Origin: Spirosoma panaciterrae DSM 21099
Lineage (GTDB): Bacteria; Bacteroidota; Bacteroidia; Cytophagales; Spirosomataceae
Assembly: GCF_000374025.1 (NCBI RefSeq)
Contig: NZ_KB893188.1
Location: 58,797-122,796 of the forward strand
DNA length: 64,000 bases
Direction of reading: 5' to 3'
In this document: one piece after another, positions 1 to 8,534 of the stretch
Position numbering within the stretch: position 1 is the first letter of the stretch
Layout: every line of letters starts with the position of its first letter
Translations under genes and position numbers: made by a program
Notes under the pieces: model-generated
Seen by the model: the letters and a program-made list of their open reading frames with translations, nothing else
Database searches by the model: none
What the model was told of the DNA's origin: nothing

Positions 1-212
1 CTAAACTCGCTGAATTTGTCGCTGAAGACACCGCTTTTTTCAATACCATCGATGCCACGGTGTATTATTTCGGTATCCAGATCGCCGAGTTTCGCGACGC
101 CATCCGGGCGGGTCGTCCGCCGATGGTGACGGGCGAAGATGGTCGTAAAGTAGTGGCTTTGTTTCAGGCTATTTACGAATCAACCCGAACAGGGCTTCCT
201 GTGAAGTTTTAA
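1..212 (+). CDS. Gfo/Idh/MocA-family oxidoreductase, C-terminal fragment
   Basis: Only the last 69 codons are in the window, reading from base 3 to the TAA at 210-212. The protein ends in TGEDGRKVVALFQAIYESTR followed by TGLPVKF, the usual C-terminal tail of NAD(P)-dependent Gfo/Idh/MocA sugar or inositol dehydrogenases: a conserved GxDGR helix, then a short G-x-P-V end. The N-terminal Rossmann domain lies off the window, so substrate and cofactor cannot be judged. It is convergent with the SusD gene that follows, and a long hairpin separates the two stops. Confidence 0.7.
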   Translation, partial: KLAEFVAEDTAFFNTIDATVYYFGIQIAEFRDAIRAGRPPMVTGEDGRKVVALFQAIYESTRTGLPVKF

Positions 213-232
213 GTGGGAAGAAAGGGAATAAG

Positions 233-314
233 GGGAGTAAAGGGAAGAAAGGGATGAGAGGGATGAGAGGAGCAAATTAAGTGTTCCTCTCATCCCTTTC
301 TTCCCTTTACTCCC
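233..314. repeat. 29-bp perfect inverted repeat, purine-rich, between convergent genes
   Basis: Arm 233-261 is perfectly complementary to 286-314, with a 24-nt loop. The left arm is built of short purine words (GGGAGTAAAG, GGGAAGAAAG, GGGATGAGAG), and GGATGAGAG occurs twice in tandem at its inner end. It lies 20 nt after the stop of the oxidoreductase and 16 nt after the stop of the SusD gene, so it could end transcription from both sides, but it lacks a clean T-tract. The low-complexity tandem build differs from an ordinary intrinsic terminator. Confidence 0.75.
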
Positions 315-330
315 TTTACTGCGTTCTTTT

Positions 331-1635
331 TTAATTCGCCGGATCGGCAGGCGTACTGGTGTTATTGTTACGCTCCGTCAGCGGATAGGGGAAAAAGTTT
401 CGGTTGCGTTCGGCCCCGGTAGCGCCCGGTCCTGGGCGGTTGAACCGACGGCTATCTTCAAGCCGGAATCCCTGATACGCCAACTCAATCTGCCGGTTCC
501 GGTAGATTTCGGTCAGTATTGCATCGGCCGTTTGCGCACCTGAGTACGCAGGCAAAGCGGCACCTAATCCAAACGCATCCGTCGTTTTGGTCAGCACCTT
601 ATTCAACGACGCAACGGCATTGGTCAAATCCCCTTTGCGAGCATAGGCTTCGGCCTGAATCAGCAGAATCTCTCCAGGTAGGTAGACCGGTACAGCCGAA
701 TTATTGGCGGTGTAAAAAGCCGTCGCAATCACAGGCGCTACCGCTGTATTGGTACTCGGTTTCGATAAAAAGGCAAGCCGTTTATCAGCAGGATCAGGGG
801 TTAGTGCCCCCGTAAGGCCAAGATTGGCATTCGTCGGCTGAAACACGTTCAGGTTTCCAAAGGTGGCTTCGAACAATGGATTGCGGGTATTATCGTCGAA
901 GTTGAATACCGATTTTTTCGTCAGATCAACTTTAGCCGCAGCCGCCAGCGCCTTGTCGTAATCGCCCGAAAACAGGGCATACCGGGCAATCAATGCCTGA
1001 AGGGTATTCGCGATGTCGATACCGGGAACAATCTTACTGCTAAAATCCGCCGAAACAGGGGCAGAGGCCAATTGAGTGGCTGCTGTTTCAAGCGTCGTAA
1101 TCGCTTCCTTAAACACCTGGGTACGTGGCACAAACGGAACATTGGTTCCTGTTGTCACGGGCGACTGTTCAAAAAACAAGCCCAGCGTGCCCAGCGATAA
1201 AGCCCGAAAAATCGATGCATACCCTATAATACCGCTCTTCGTACCAGCATCGCTGACAACGCCCGTATTGGCCAGAATCAATTCGGCATTCGAACGAACC
1301 AGATGGCTCTTCGTCCAGAGATTGACAACAACACTATTGATGTTACTGACATTCCCTGCGCCGACGGTCAGATTAGCTTCGTCCAGATTCCCGACATTCA
1401 GCACAAACTCCTCGCGCGTGGTCAATCCGGCACCGGCTGTGCTAGCGTATAGTACACTACCCGCCCCACCAGTGGTATATCGGTACTGGAGACCATTGGC
1501 CAGCGTCATCAACCCATCCGGTGAGCTAACGGCCTGCGACTGACTAATGGTACTTGGGTTCAAATATTCTTGATTACAGGCAAACTGTGTGAACACTATG
1601 CCCGTAATGAGTGTCAGTATGAGCGTCTTTTTCAT
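331..1635 (-). CDS. SusD/RagB-family outer-membrane nutrient-binding lipoprotein
   Basis: 434 residues, starting with a lipoprotein-type signal that ends in Cys20 (FAC-N). SusD proteins are surface lipoproteins made of TPR-like helices that cap a SusC channel and bind its ligand. The C-terminal stretch EIYRNRQIELAYQGFRLEDS is the typical SusD signature near the end of the chain; tetratricopeptide-like helices precede it. The gene begins 3 nt after the stop of the SusC gene and must be co-transcribed with it. No glycoside hydrolase, sulfatase or sigma/anti-sigma pair is nearby, so the ligand cannot be named. 434 aa is short for the family (often 450-600). Confidence 0.9.
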   Translation of the reverse strand: MKKTLILTLITGIVFTQFACNQEYLNPSTISQSQAVSSPDGLMTLANGLQYRYTTGGAGSVLYASTAGAGLTTREEFVLNVGNLDEANLTVGAGNVSNINSVVVNLWTKSHLVRSNAELILANTGVVSDAGTKSGIIGYASIFRALSLGTLGLFFEQSPVTTGTNVPFVPRTQVFKEAITTLETAATQLASAPVSADFSSKIVPGIDIANTLQALIARYALFSGDYDKALAAAAKVDLTKKSVFNFDDNTRNPLFEATFGNLNVFQPTNANLGLTGALTPDPADKRLAFLSKPSTNTAVAPVIATAFYTANNSAVPVYLPGEILLIQAEAYARKGDLTNAVASLNKVLTKTTDAFGLGAALPAYSGAQTADAILTEIYRNRQIELAYQGFRLEDSRRFNRPGPGATGAERNRNFFPYPLTERNNNTSTPADPAN

Positions 1636-1638
1636 GAG

Positions 1639-4600
1639 TTAAAATGTTGCTGAAAGTTTGAATTGATAGGTGCGCGGAATAGGCACGTTACCGAAATCAA
1701 TACCTCGTACGAGGTCGTTATTACCACCGGCATTGGTCTCAGGATCAAACCCTGTGTATTTATCCCACGAGTACAGGTTCCGTCCTACCACAGATACGGT
1801 CAGCCGACTGATTGCCGGAATAAGCGCAGGAAGTGTATAGCTCAAGGCCACTTCCCGCAGTTTGGTATACGAACCAGGATCGACTCGAAACTCCTGGGTA
1901 TTGTAGATGCCGAAAATATAGCCCCGCTTCAATGTTCCGCGAAGCTCCTGCTCAGCATAATCGCCCAGACCAACACCCTGGCGAGTCCGTTTATCAGCAT
2001 TAAACACATCGACGCCCTGCACAGCATCCAACAGAATATGCAGGTTCAGCTTTTTGTAAGACACATTGGTGCTGAACGAGCCCGTCCATTTGGGGTTTGG
2101 ATTACCAATAATCAGGTTCGCCGTTGGCTTCGAGGAATCAATGGTCCCATCACTGTTGTGACTGGCAGGTACATAGTCGATCGCACCATTAGCCTGCGAA
2201 ATCGCCCGTTCCGACTGCGGAAAACCAGATGGGGATAAGAACAGCGAACCATCGGCATTACGAGCATAGCCCGTCCCATAGAATACCCCAACCGGCTGAC
2301 CAACAATGATATACACGGGTGTTCCTGAGGCCGATGAAGCATCGGGGCTGATGATTGGTAACCCGCCCAGATCAAGCACCTTGTTCCGATTGTGGTTATA
2401 AATCACGGTGAAGTCCCAGTTGAAATCCTTGGTTTTGATAGGGTTAGCATCCAGCACAATCTCAAACCCTTTGTTCTCCATTGCCCCTACGTTGTTTACG
2501 ATGCTGGTACCGCCCGTAGTAGGTGCCAAGGTGCGATTTACAACCAGATTGGAAATTTTCTGGTGATAGGCCGTTATGCCAAGGCCAAGTCGACCATTGA
2601 GGAAAGCCAGATCGATCCCCCCTTCGAGTTCAGCCATCCGTTCAGGTTGTACATCAGGATTAGCCAACTGCGTTCCGGGCACAACCGTGTTTTTACCCAG
2701 AAAACCCACCGGGCTGAACTGGTAGAAACGGGCGTATGAACCAATACCCGACAGGTTACCCGCTTCCCCATAACTAGCCCGTAATTTCAGGCTATTGAAC
2801 CCATTGCTGAAAGACAGGTTTTTCCAGAAATCCAGATCCGATACAATAAACGAACCACTAACTTTGGGATAGTACTGATTGGTCTGGCTGGGCGAAAACT
2901 TCGAGGATTGATCACGACGAACCGCCCCTGTAATAAAGGCCAGGTTCCGATAGCCAAATGTGGCCTGGGCAAACATTCCACTCAGGCTAAACCGATCCAG
3001 ATTGTACGCCAATCCATAAGTTGTATTGCTGGCCCCGCTCACAGTCTCGATAAAAGGAGATAGGTTCTGACCGCTGTTGTACGTATAATCGGATTGGAAG
3101 AACTGGTAGCTGTAGCCCACTGCGGCATTCAGTTTGAATTTGTCATTGAACTGACGTTCGTACTGGGCATTCAGATCGTTGTTGAACTGCACAACCTGGT
3201 TGGTGGCCGTTGCCGCAAATCCGCCTGGATACCGAGCCGCTGGCAAACCAGCAACGGCCTGATAGGGGTATGGACGGATATAGTTCTTACCAAACTGCGA
3301 GTAGGCATCAACCCCGACAATGTAATCGACACTCAACCCTTTGATAGGCGTCAGGTTTAATTGCAGGCTGTTGATCGTCCGGCTAACGGCCTGCGAGAAT
3401 TTCATATCCTCAATCGTCGACAGGGGATTTACCCGCGTAGGTTCAACGGCCTGTAAGTTCCCGGCGGCATCCCGTTGCGTAATATCGTAGATATTGTTTG
3501 TGATGTTGACCGAGTTGATCGGGCTATAAAACACGTTGCCGTTGGCTTTCTCGTTGGACAAGCTGTTGATATAGCTCAATCCTACCGATAACTTGGCCCA
3601 ATTGGTCAATCGCTGATCGACGCGGGCACGCAGGTTATACCGGGTAAAGTCGGTCTGCTTGATAATACCCTGATTTTTCAGATAGCCGAACGACACATAA
3701 TATTGGGTGTTGTCGCGACCGCCCGAAACAGCAATGTTATTATCCGTTCCCGTTCCCGTCTGAAAAATCTGGTCGAAATAGTTGTACCGCTGTACATCGA
3801 CCAGGTTATTGGCGAGGGCTGAGTAAGCACCATCCCGGTAAATGTTTACGGTAGTGGTTCCTGGATTAGCGGCCACCTGAGCGGCTGAAATTACGCCAAT
3901 CGGGTATAAACGCAGGGAAGAAAAGCCAAACTGTTTGCCATACGTATTTACAGGCACACTTTTACGTAGCTCATTGATGTTGAACGACGTAGTAAATGTT
4001 ACCTGTGGTTTACCGCTTTGCCCGCGCTTGGTAGTAATGATCACAACACCGTTGGCCGCGCGTGAACCGTACTGAGCGGCTGCCGCAGCTCCGTTGATCA
4101 CATTGAGAGAGGCAATATCATCGGGGTTCAGGTCGGCCAGACGGTTCTGCCCAACGTTGGCATTCCCCACATCATTCGCCAGCGCCAGTTGCGATACGTT
4201 GGTACTGGCATTGCTCACGATGACCCCATCGACGACGTACAAGGGATCGGACGAGCCAACCAGCGACTTGATACCGCGTAAACGAATGCTGATACCCCCT
4301 GCCGGATCGCCTGAGTTTTGGGTAATCTGCGCACCTGGCATTTTCCCTTGTAGGGAGTTGATCAGGTTACCCGAGCCCGACTGCTGAATATCGGTCGCTT
4401 TAATGGTGCTGATGGCATTACCCAGTTCACGCTTGGGAGCCGATAAGGTAGAGCCTGTTACGACAACCTCATCCAGATTAGTAGGAGCGGCTACCATATC
4501 CGCATCCACCGTTACTTCAGTGGCATTTCCGAGGGTAATATCCTTACGTAGGGTTTCATACCCAATAATCGTAAACGCAACAGTAATAGGACCAGGTTTA

Positions 4601-4830
4601 AGGGTTACGGGCAGGGAGTAATTTCCTTCAGCATCGGTGGTAGTTCCGACTGTTGTACCAACGATCACAACGGTTGCTCCCGGAAGAGCCAGTTTATCAG
4701 GGTCAGTAACGCGGCCCCTGAGCGTATAGCGGGTGCTTTGTGCCAACACGCTTGTACAAAGCATTAAGGCTAAACAGAACATCCATAGCGAATGGATTGG
4801 TCTGTTAACCAGTACGTACCTGTTTGTCAT
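1639..4830 (-). CDS. SusC/RagA-family TonB-linked outer-membrane receptor
   Basis: 1063 residues. A signal peptide ends near Ala30 (SVLA-Q). Residues about 35-115 form a carboxypeptidase-like regulatory domain (GRVTDPDKLALPGATVVIVG), 120-245 the plug (LDEVVVTGS, then LYVVDGVIVSN), and the rest a 22-strand beta-barrel ending in the terminal Phe (KLSATF) recognised by the BAM machinery. The family imports large ligands across the outer membrane using TonB/ExbBD energy. It is the first gene of a two-gene operon with the SusD partner and diverges from the dipeptidyl-peptidase gene. No consensus Bacteroidota -7 element was found in its 168-nt upstream region. There is no STN domain, so anti-sigma signalling is not expected. 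Confidence 0.93.
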   Translation of the reverse strand: MTNRYVLVNRPIHSLWMFCLALMLCTSVLAQSTRYTLRGRVTDPDKLALPGATVVIVGTTVGTTTDAEGNYSLPVTLKPGPITVAFTIIGYETLRKDITLGNATEVTVDADMVAAPTNLDEVVVTGSTLSAPKRELGNAISTIKATDIQQSGSGNLINSLQGKMPGAQITQNSGDPAGGISIRLRGIKSLVGSSDPLYVVDGVIVSNASTNVSQLALANDVGNANVGQNRLADLNPDDIASLNVINGAAAAAQYGSRAANGVVIITTKRGQSGKPQVTFTTSFNINELRKSVPVNTYGKQFGFSSLRLYPIGVISAAQVAANPGTTTVNIYRDGAYSALANNLVDVQRYNYFDQIFQTGTGTDNNIAVSGGRDNTQYYVSFGYLKNQGIIKQTDFTRYNLRARVDQRLTNWAKLSVGLSYINSLSNEKANGNVFYSPINSVNITNNIYDITQRDAAGNLQAVEPTRVNPLSTIEDMKFSQAVSRTINSLQLNLTPIKGLSVDYIVGVDAYSQFGKNYIRPYPYQAVAGLPAARYPGGFAATATNQVVQFNNDLNAQYERQFNDKFKLNAAVGYSYQFFQSDYTYNSGQNLSPFIETVSGASNTTYGLAYNLDRFSLSGMFAQATFGYRNLAFITGAVRRDQSSKFSPSQTNQYYPKVSGSFIVSDLDFWKNLSFSNGFNSLKLRASYGEAGNLSGIGSYARFYQFSPVGFLGKNTVVPGTQLANPDVQPERMAELEGGIDLAFLNGRLGLGITAYHQKISNLVVNRTLAPTTGGTSIVNNVGAMENKGFEIVLDANPIKTKDFNWDFTVIYNHNRNKVLDLGGLPIISPDASSASGTPVYIIVGQPVGVFYGTGYARNADGSLFLSPSGFPQSERAISQANGAIDYVPASHNSDGTIDSSKPTANLIIGNPNPKWTGSFSTNVSYKKLNLHILLDAVQGVDVFNADKRTRQGVGLGDYAEQELRGTLKRGYIFGIYNTQEFRVDPGSYTKLREVALSYTLPALIPAISRLTVSVVGRNLYSWDKYTGFDPETNAGGNNDLVRGIDFGNVPIPRTYQFKLSATF

Positions 4831-4960
4831 AGGTCAGTAGGTAGTTTGTTATGGAAATAAAAATAAACGGTTAATTAATGGTGAAATATACTTATAAATG
4901 ATTGCCTAAAGACACCGACAGCGCGGGAATCATTGCACCAACCCGAAAAGCCTTTTTTTG

Positions 4961-4968
4961 TAAATTTG
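4961..4968 (+). promoter_or_regulatory. Bacteroidota -7 element (TAAATTTG) upstream of the dipeptidyl-peptidase gene
   Basis: TAAATTTG fits the TAnnTTTG consensus and lies 30 nt before the ATG, giving a predicted 5' leader of about 25 nt. The best upstream TTG (4933-4935) is 25 nt away, longer than the usual 19-21, so the -33 part is weak. Confidence 0.55.
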
Positions 4969-4998
4969 AATCTTCGATAAGTCATACTCATTTCTTCA

Positions 4999-7230
4999 AT
5001 GAACAACCGTAATCGACTCGGGCTACTTTTTGGAGCTGCTATCCTAAGTATACTTCTAAATCTGGAGCAGGTAGCAGCACAGTCCCGACAGCGCTATGCC
5101 AATCTTCAACAAGCCCTGTTTTCGGGTGGTCAATTAACTGGGTCGCCTGGCCCCCGCTCCGTAAACTGGATTGAAGGCGGCAGCAAGTTTTCGTTTATCG
5201 ATGGGCAGAACACCATCAAGACCTTTTCGCCCAAAGACCAGAAAGAAGAGGTCATCTTTGATGGCGCTCAACTGAAATTCCCCAATTCTGACCGCCCGTT
5301 TGCGTACGGATCGTTTCAGTGGTCGAAAGACTCGAAGAATATCCTGTTTCAGAGCAACTTCCGCCCCGTTTATCGGCGTTCAGGCATTTCAGACTACTAT
5401 GTGTATTCGGTAGCCGATAAAAGCCTGAAGTTGGTGGCTAAAGATGCCCAAACGGCCGAACTGTCGCCCGATGGACAGAAAATTGGTTACGAGCGCGGTG
5501 GTAATCTGTTTGTGTTCGATTTTGCTACCCAACAGGAAACCCAGCTTACCGACGATGCCAAACCAGCTTTTTTCAATGGTCGTTTCGGTTGGGTGTATGA
5601 GGAAGAATTTGGCCTGGCTCAGGCCTGGGAATGGTCGCCCGATAGTAAGTTCATTGCGTTCTGGCAGTCGGATGAGCGGCAGGTTCCTATGTATCGGCTG
5701 ACCGATTACAAAGGATTCGACGAAAAATACGACTCGCTCCCCTACCCTCGTGTGGGCGACACCAATCCAATCGTCCGCATCGGGGTCATCGAAATTGCCA
5801 ATAAGGCCAAACAATGGATGAACGTTGATCTTGGAGATGGCTACATTCCCCGCATTTACTGGACATCACTCGAAGGGCAACTGGCGCTCATGCACCTCAA
5901 CCGCAAGCAGAACCACTTGCAGGTATACATGGCCAATGTTCGGACAGGTGATGCCCGCCAGATCATGGAAGAAACCTCCAATACCTGGGTCGATATCTTC
6001 GATTTCTTCGCAGGGATCAACCACCTGATGTATTTCCCGACAGGCGTTCAGGAGTTTTATTGGGTATCGGACCGGGATGGTTATTCACATCTGTATCGGT
6101 ACAACTACTCGGGCAAGTTGCTCAATGCCGTTACGAGTGGCAAGTGGGAGGTAACGTATGTGCATTACATCGACCCCAAAACAAAGAAGGTTTATTTCAC
6201 TTCCACCGAAGCGTCTCCCCTGGAACGGCAGCTATTTGTCGCTGATGTTGACGGCAAAAACAAACGGCGGCTGACCAGTGTAGCCGGACGACATGCGGTC
6301 AATTTTTCGCCTAACGGCCAATATTTTATCGACAAGTACTCAAACGTAACAACCCCTACTCAGGTTGAGCTGCGCGACACCAAAGGTCAGCTTATTAAGG
6401 CGCTGGAAACCAACAAACGCGTTTGGGATTATATCGCCAATCATGATTATGCCCATAAAGAACTGGCGAACTTCACTACCTCCGACGGCCAGCCTATCGA
6501 CATTTCAATCATCAAACCCATCGATTTCGATCCGAGTCATAAGTATCCGGTCGTGCTTGACATTTATGGGGGGCCGGGTGCTCAGTCGGTATACAACGAA
6601 TTTGCGACGACGGGCTGGCACCAATGGCTTGCCCAGACCGGCTATGTTGTCGTTAGCGTAAACAACCGGGGCAGCGGAGGCTATGGCCGCGACTTCGAGA
6701 AAATCGTTTATGAAAAACTTGGTAAATACGAGAGCCTCGACTTTGCCGAAACGGCTGCCTATCTGGCGAAACTTCCCTGGATCGATGCCAACCGGATGGC
6801 CATTCGCGGGCACAGCTACGGCGGGTACATGAGCAGCTACACCATGCTGACCCATCCGGGCGTATTTAAAGTCTCGATTGTGGGTGCCCCTGTTACCGAC
6901 TGGCGGCTTTACGACTCGATTTACACCGAACGCTACATGGGCTTACTACCCGAAAATGAGGAGAAATATAAAGCCAGCGCTGTGACGACCTACGCCAAAA
7001 ATCTGGCCGGAAAAATGTTCATTGCCCATTCTACAATGGACGAAAACGTACACGTTCGGAACACATTCCAGCTGATGAATGCTCTGGAAGATGCCGGTAA
7101 AGATGCCGACTTACGAATCTATCCACCCGGTGCCCACGGGGTTGCTTACAGTGCGAATACTCAGCTGCTCTTATATCAGCAATACACAACCTACCTGGAA
7201 AATTACTTAAAAAATACCCCAGTCAACTAA
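4999..7230 (+). CDS. S9B prolyl dipeptidyl-peptidase (DPP IV type), exported
   Basis: 743 residues. It begins with a signal peptide (cleavage near VAA-QS, about residue 27), continues with an eight-bladed beta-propeller (about 70-480) and ends with an alpha/beta-hydrolase domain. The catalytic triad is readable: Ser606 in GHSYGGY, Asp681 in MDENVH and His713 in GAHGV. The glutamate pair that anchors the substrate N-terminus is in the propeller at WVYEEEFG (Glu201-203). The enzyme removes X-Pro or X-Ala dipeptides from peptides in the periplasm. It is monocistronic, with its own -7 element and a terminator just after the stop. Length and motif spacing match bacterial DPP IV. Confidence 0.93.
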   Translation: MNNRNRLGLLFGAAILSILLNLEQVAAQSRQRYANLQQALFSGGQLTGSPGPRSVNWIEGGSKFSFIDGQNTIKTFSPKDQKEEVIFDGAQLKFPNSDRPFAYGSFQWSKDSKNILFQSNFRPVYRRSGISDYYVYSVADKSLKLVAKDAQTAELSPDGQKIGYERGGNLFVFDFATQQETQLTDDAKPAFFNGRFGWVYEEEFGLAQAWEWSPDSKFIAFWQSDERQVPMYRLTDYKGFDEKYDSLPYPRVGDTNPIVRIGVIEIANKAKQWMNVDLGDGYIPRIYWTSLEGQLALMHLNRKQNHLQVYMANVRTGDARQIMEETSNTWVDIFDFFAGINHLMYFPTGVQEFYWVSDRDGYSHLYRYNYSGKLLNAVTSGKWEVTYVHYIDPKTKKVYFTSTEASPLERQLFVADVDGKNKRRLTSVAGRHAVNFSPNGQYFIDKYSNVTTPTQVELRDTKGQLIKALETNKRVWDYIANHDYAHKELANFTTSDGQPIDISIIKPIDFDPSHKYPVVLDIYGGPGAQSVYNEFATTGWHQWLAQTGYVVVSVNNRGSGGYGRDFEKIVYEKLGKYESLDFAETAAYLAKLPWIDANRMAIRGHSYGGYMSSYTMLTHPGVFKVSIVGAPVTDWRLYDSIYTERYMGLLPENEEKYKASAVTTYAKNLAGKMFIAHSTMDENVHVRNTFQLMNALEDAGKDADLRIYPPGAHGVAYSANTQLLLYQQYTTYLENYLKNTPVN

Positions 7231-7234
7231 TTCC

Positions 7235-7263
7235 AAAGCCCGGCCAGAAAGCTGGGCTTTTTT
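7235..7263 (+). terminator. Intrinsic terminator of the dipeptidyl-peptidase gene
   Basis: AAAGCCCGGC and GCTGGGCTTT form a 10-bp stem with one G-T wobble and a 6-nt loop, followed by TTTTTT; it starts 5 nt after the stop codon. Confidence 0.85.
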
Positions 7264-7411
7264 GATAAAAAGTGCGTTTAGGGCTCGTTAAAGGGATTTA
7301 AACAAATTCTAAATTAGACCGAAAGCAAACAAACGTAGACATGGGTGGTTAATACTGCATTCACGACACTAATTTGATTAATAAGTAAATTCACTAAAAC
7401 CATCAAACGTT

Positions 7412-7732
7412 ATGAAAAAGCTAATCATTGCTGCTTCTGTCTGCGCCATGCTGACAGCCGCACAAACCAGTTTCGCCCAGGCCGTACAGGAAGGCAAAGC
7501 GGTTAAAAAAGAAATGAAAGCTGAAAAGAAAATTTCGAAAGCGCATGAACTCAATGCCAACGCCCGTAGCGGTAAAGGCCTTGAGATAGCCGGTGTATCT
7601 GATCCTAAAACGCGGATGGCCAAAGCTGACCGCAAAATGGAAAAAGCCGAAAAGAAAGAACTGAAAAGCGACGCAAAAGAGCTAAAAGCGGTGGCAAAAG
7701 CCAAAACTAAGAAAGCCGCTGGCGTTGACTAA
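7412..7732 (+). CDS. Small exported Lys/Ala-rich protein of unknown function
   Basis: 106 residues. A clear signal peptide (MKKLIIAASVCAMLTAAQTS, cleavage near FAQ-A) is followed by a mature chain of about 80 residues dominated by Lys, Ala and Glu, with heptad-like runs such as KKEMKAEKKISKAH and KADRKMEKAEKKE. The mature protein should be strongly basic and helical. I do not recognise a family with confidence; small basic periplasmic proteins of this look are common in Cytophagales and could bind nucleic acid or envelope polymer. It is a single-gene unit, convergent with ruvA, and ends before a strong bidirectional hairpin. Confidence 0.7.
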   Translation: MKKLIIAASVCAMLTAAQTSFAQAVQEGKAVKKEMKAEKKISKAHELNANARSGKGLEIAGVSDPKTRMAKADRKMEKAEKKELKSDAKELKAVAKAKTKKAAGVD

Positions 7733-7783
7733 ATTGGAACAACAAACGAGGATGCTTTCCTCCTCTGTCCATCATCATATAGG

Positions 7784-7821
7784 CAGGAAACGTAGTCAGA
7801 TGAATCTGGCTACGTTTCCTG
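7784..7821. terminator. Bidirectional hairpin between the Lys-rich protein gene and ruvA
   Basis: 18-nt arms (7784-7801 and 7804-7821) pair with one mismatch around a 2-nt centre. It sits between two convergent stops, so it can serve both. T-rich sequence follows only on the plus side. Confidence 0.7.
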
Positions 7822-7828
7822 TTTCTGC

Positions 7829-8422
7829 TTAGCCCTGTCGCAACGCCCGTCGAATTACCTCTTCGACCGTTAGGTTCGGTTCTGCTTTCAACGCATCATC
7901 GACACTCTTTTCGGCCGTAGCTTTAGGAAACCCTAAGGCAACCAAAGCGGCTAGTGACTCCTCCCGAACCGGGTTAGTGGTTTGTTGGCGGTACGTCGGA
8001 CCATCTGGTACAACGCCCGATTTCTTCATTTTGTCGCGCAGTTCCAGAATAATCCGTTGCGCGGTTTTGGCACCAATCCCCTTGATCGCCTGTACAGCCC
8101 GCACATTTTCACCGAGGATAGCGAGCCGTAAATCGCCCGGCTGCATAGCCGACAGCATACCGAGCGCCGTATTCGGCCCTACACCCGACACCCCAATCAG
8201 ATCCAGAAAAAGCGATTTCTCGTCGGCGCTGGCAAAACCATACAACGACTGCGAATCTTCCCGAAACAGATGGTGAATGAATAATTTGATGCGGTCGCCA
8301 CCGCCGGGTAAAACAGAATAGGTTTGCAGCGATATGTGTACCATATAGCCTACCCCATGAACATCGATAATGGTATGAGTAGGCTCTTTATAGGCAAGAA
8401 TTCCGTCTAAATAAGCAATCAT
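7829..8422 (-). CDS. ruvA: Holliday junction branch-migration protein RuvA
   Basis: 197 residues, the normal length. An N-terminal OB-fold domain (MIAYLDGILAYKEPTHTIID...) is followed by two helix-hairpin-helix motifs (LIGVSGVGPNTALGML and IKGIGAKTAQRIILEL) that grip the junction DNA backbone. The C-terminal domain III (about 150-197, EESLAALVALGFPKATAEKS) contacts the RuvB motor. RuvA tetramers hold a four-way junction while RuvB drives branch migration in recombination repair. The gene stands alone here; ruvB and ruvC are not adjacent, which is common in Bacteroidota. Confidence 0.97.
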   Translation of the reverse strand: MIAYLDGILAYKEPTHTIIDVHGVGYMVHISLQTYSVLPGGGDRIKLFIHHLFREDSQSLYGFASADEKSLFLDLIGVSGVGPNTALGMLSAMQPGDLRLAILGENVRAVQAIKGIGAKTAQRIILELRDKMKKSGVVPDGPTYRQQTTNPVREESLAALVALGFPKATAEKSVDDALKAEPNLTVEEVIRRALRQG

Positions 8423-8473
8423 TCGTTAGGGACAAAGGCTTGTTTTTAAGCCTGTTATGTAGATATAAAGATA

Positions 8474-8513
8474 CAAAAAACCGACGACTTTCTCATGAAT
8501 AAGTCGCCGGTTT
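8474..8513 (-). terminator. Terminator of the lytic transglycosylase gene
   Basis: Arms AAACCGACGACTT (8478-8490) and AAGTCGCCGGTTT (8501-8513) pair with one mismatch. Read on the minus strand the stem ends in a T-run, 22 nt after the stop of the LysM gene. Confidence 0.8.
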
Positions 8514-8534
8514 CAGAGTTAATGCTTGAACCAG

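Noticed and set aside
233..314. CRISPR-like repeats
   Set aside because: Units are short, inverted and without spacers; no cas genes in the window.
331..4830. Polysaccharide utilisation locus around SusC/SusD
   Set aside because: No glycoside hydrolase, lyase, sulfatase or HTCS regulator is adjacent, so glycan use cannot be claimed.
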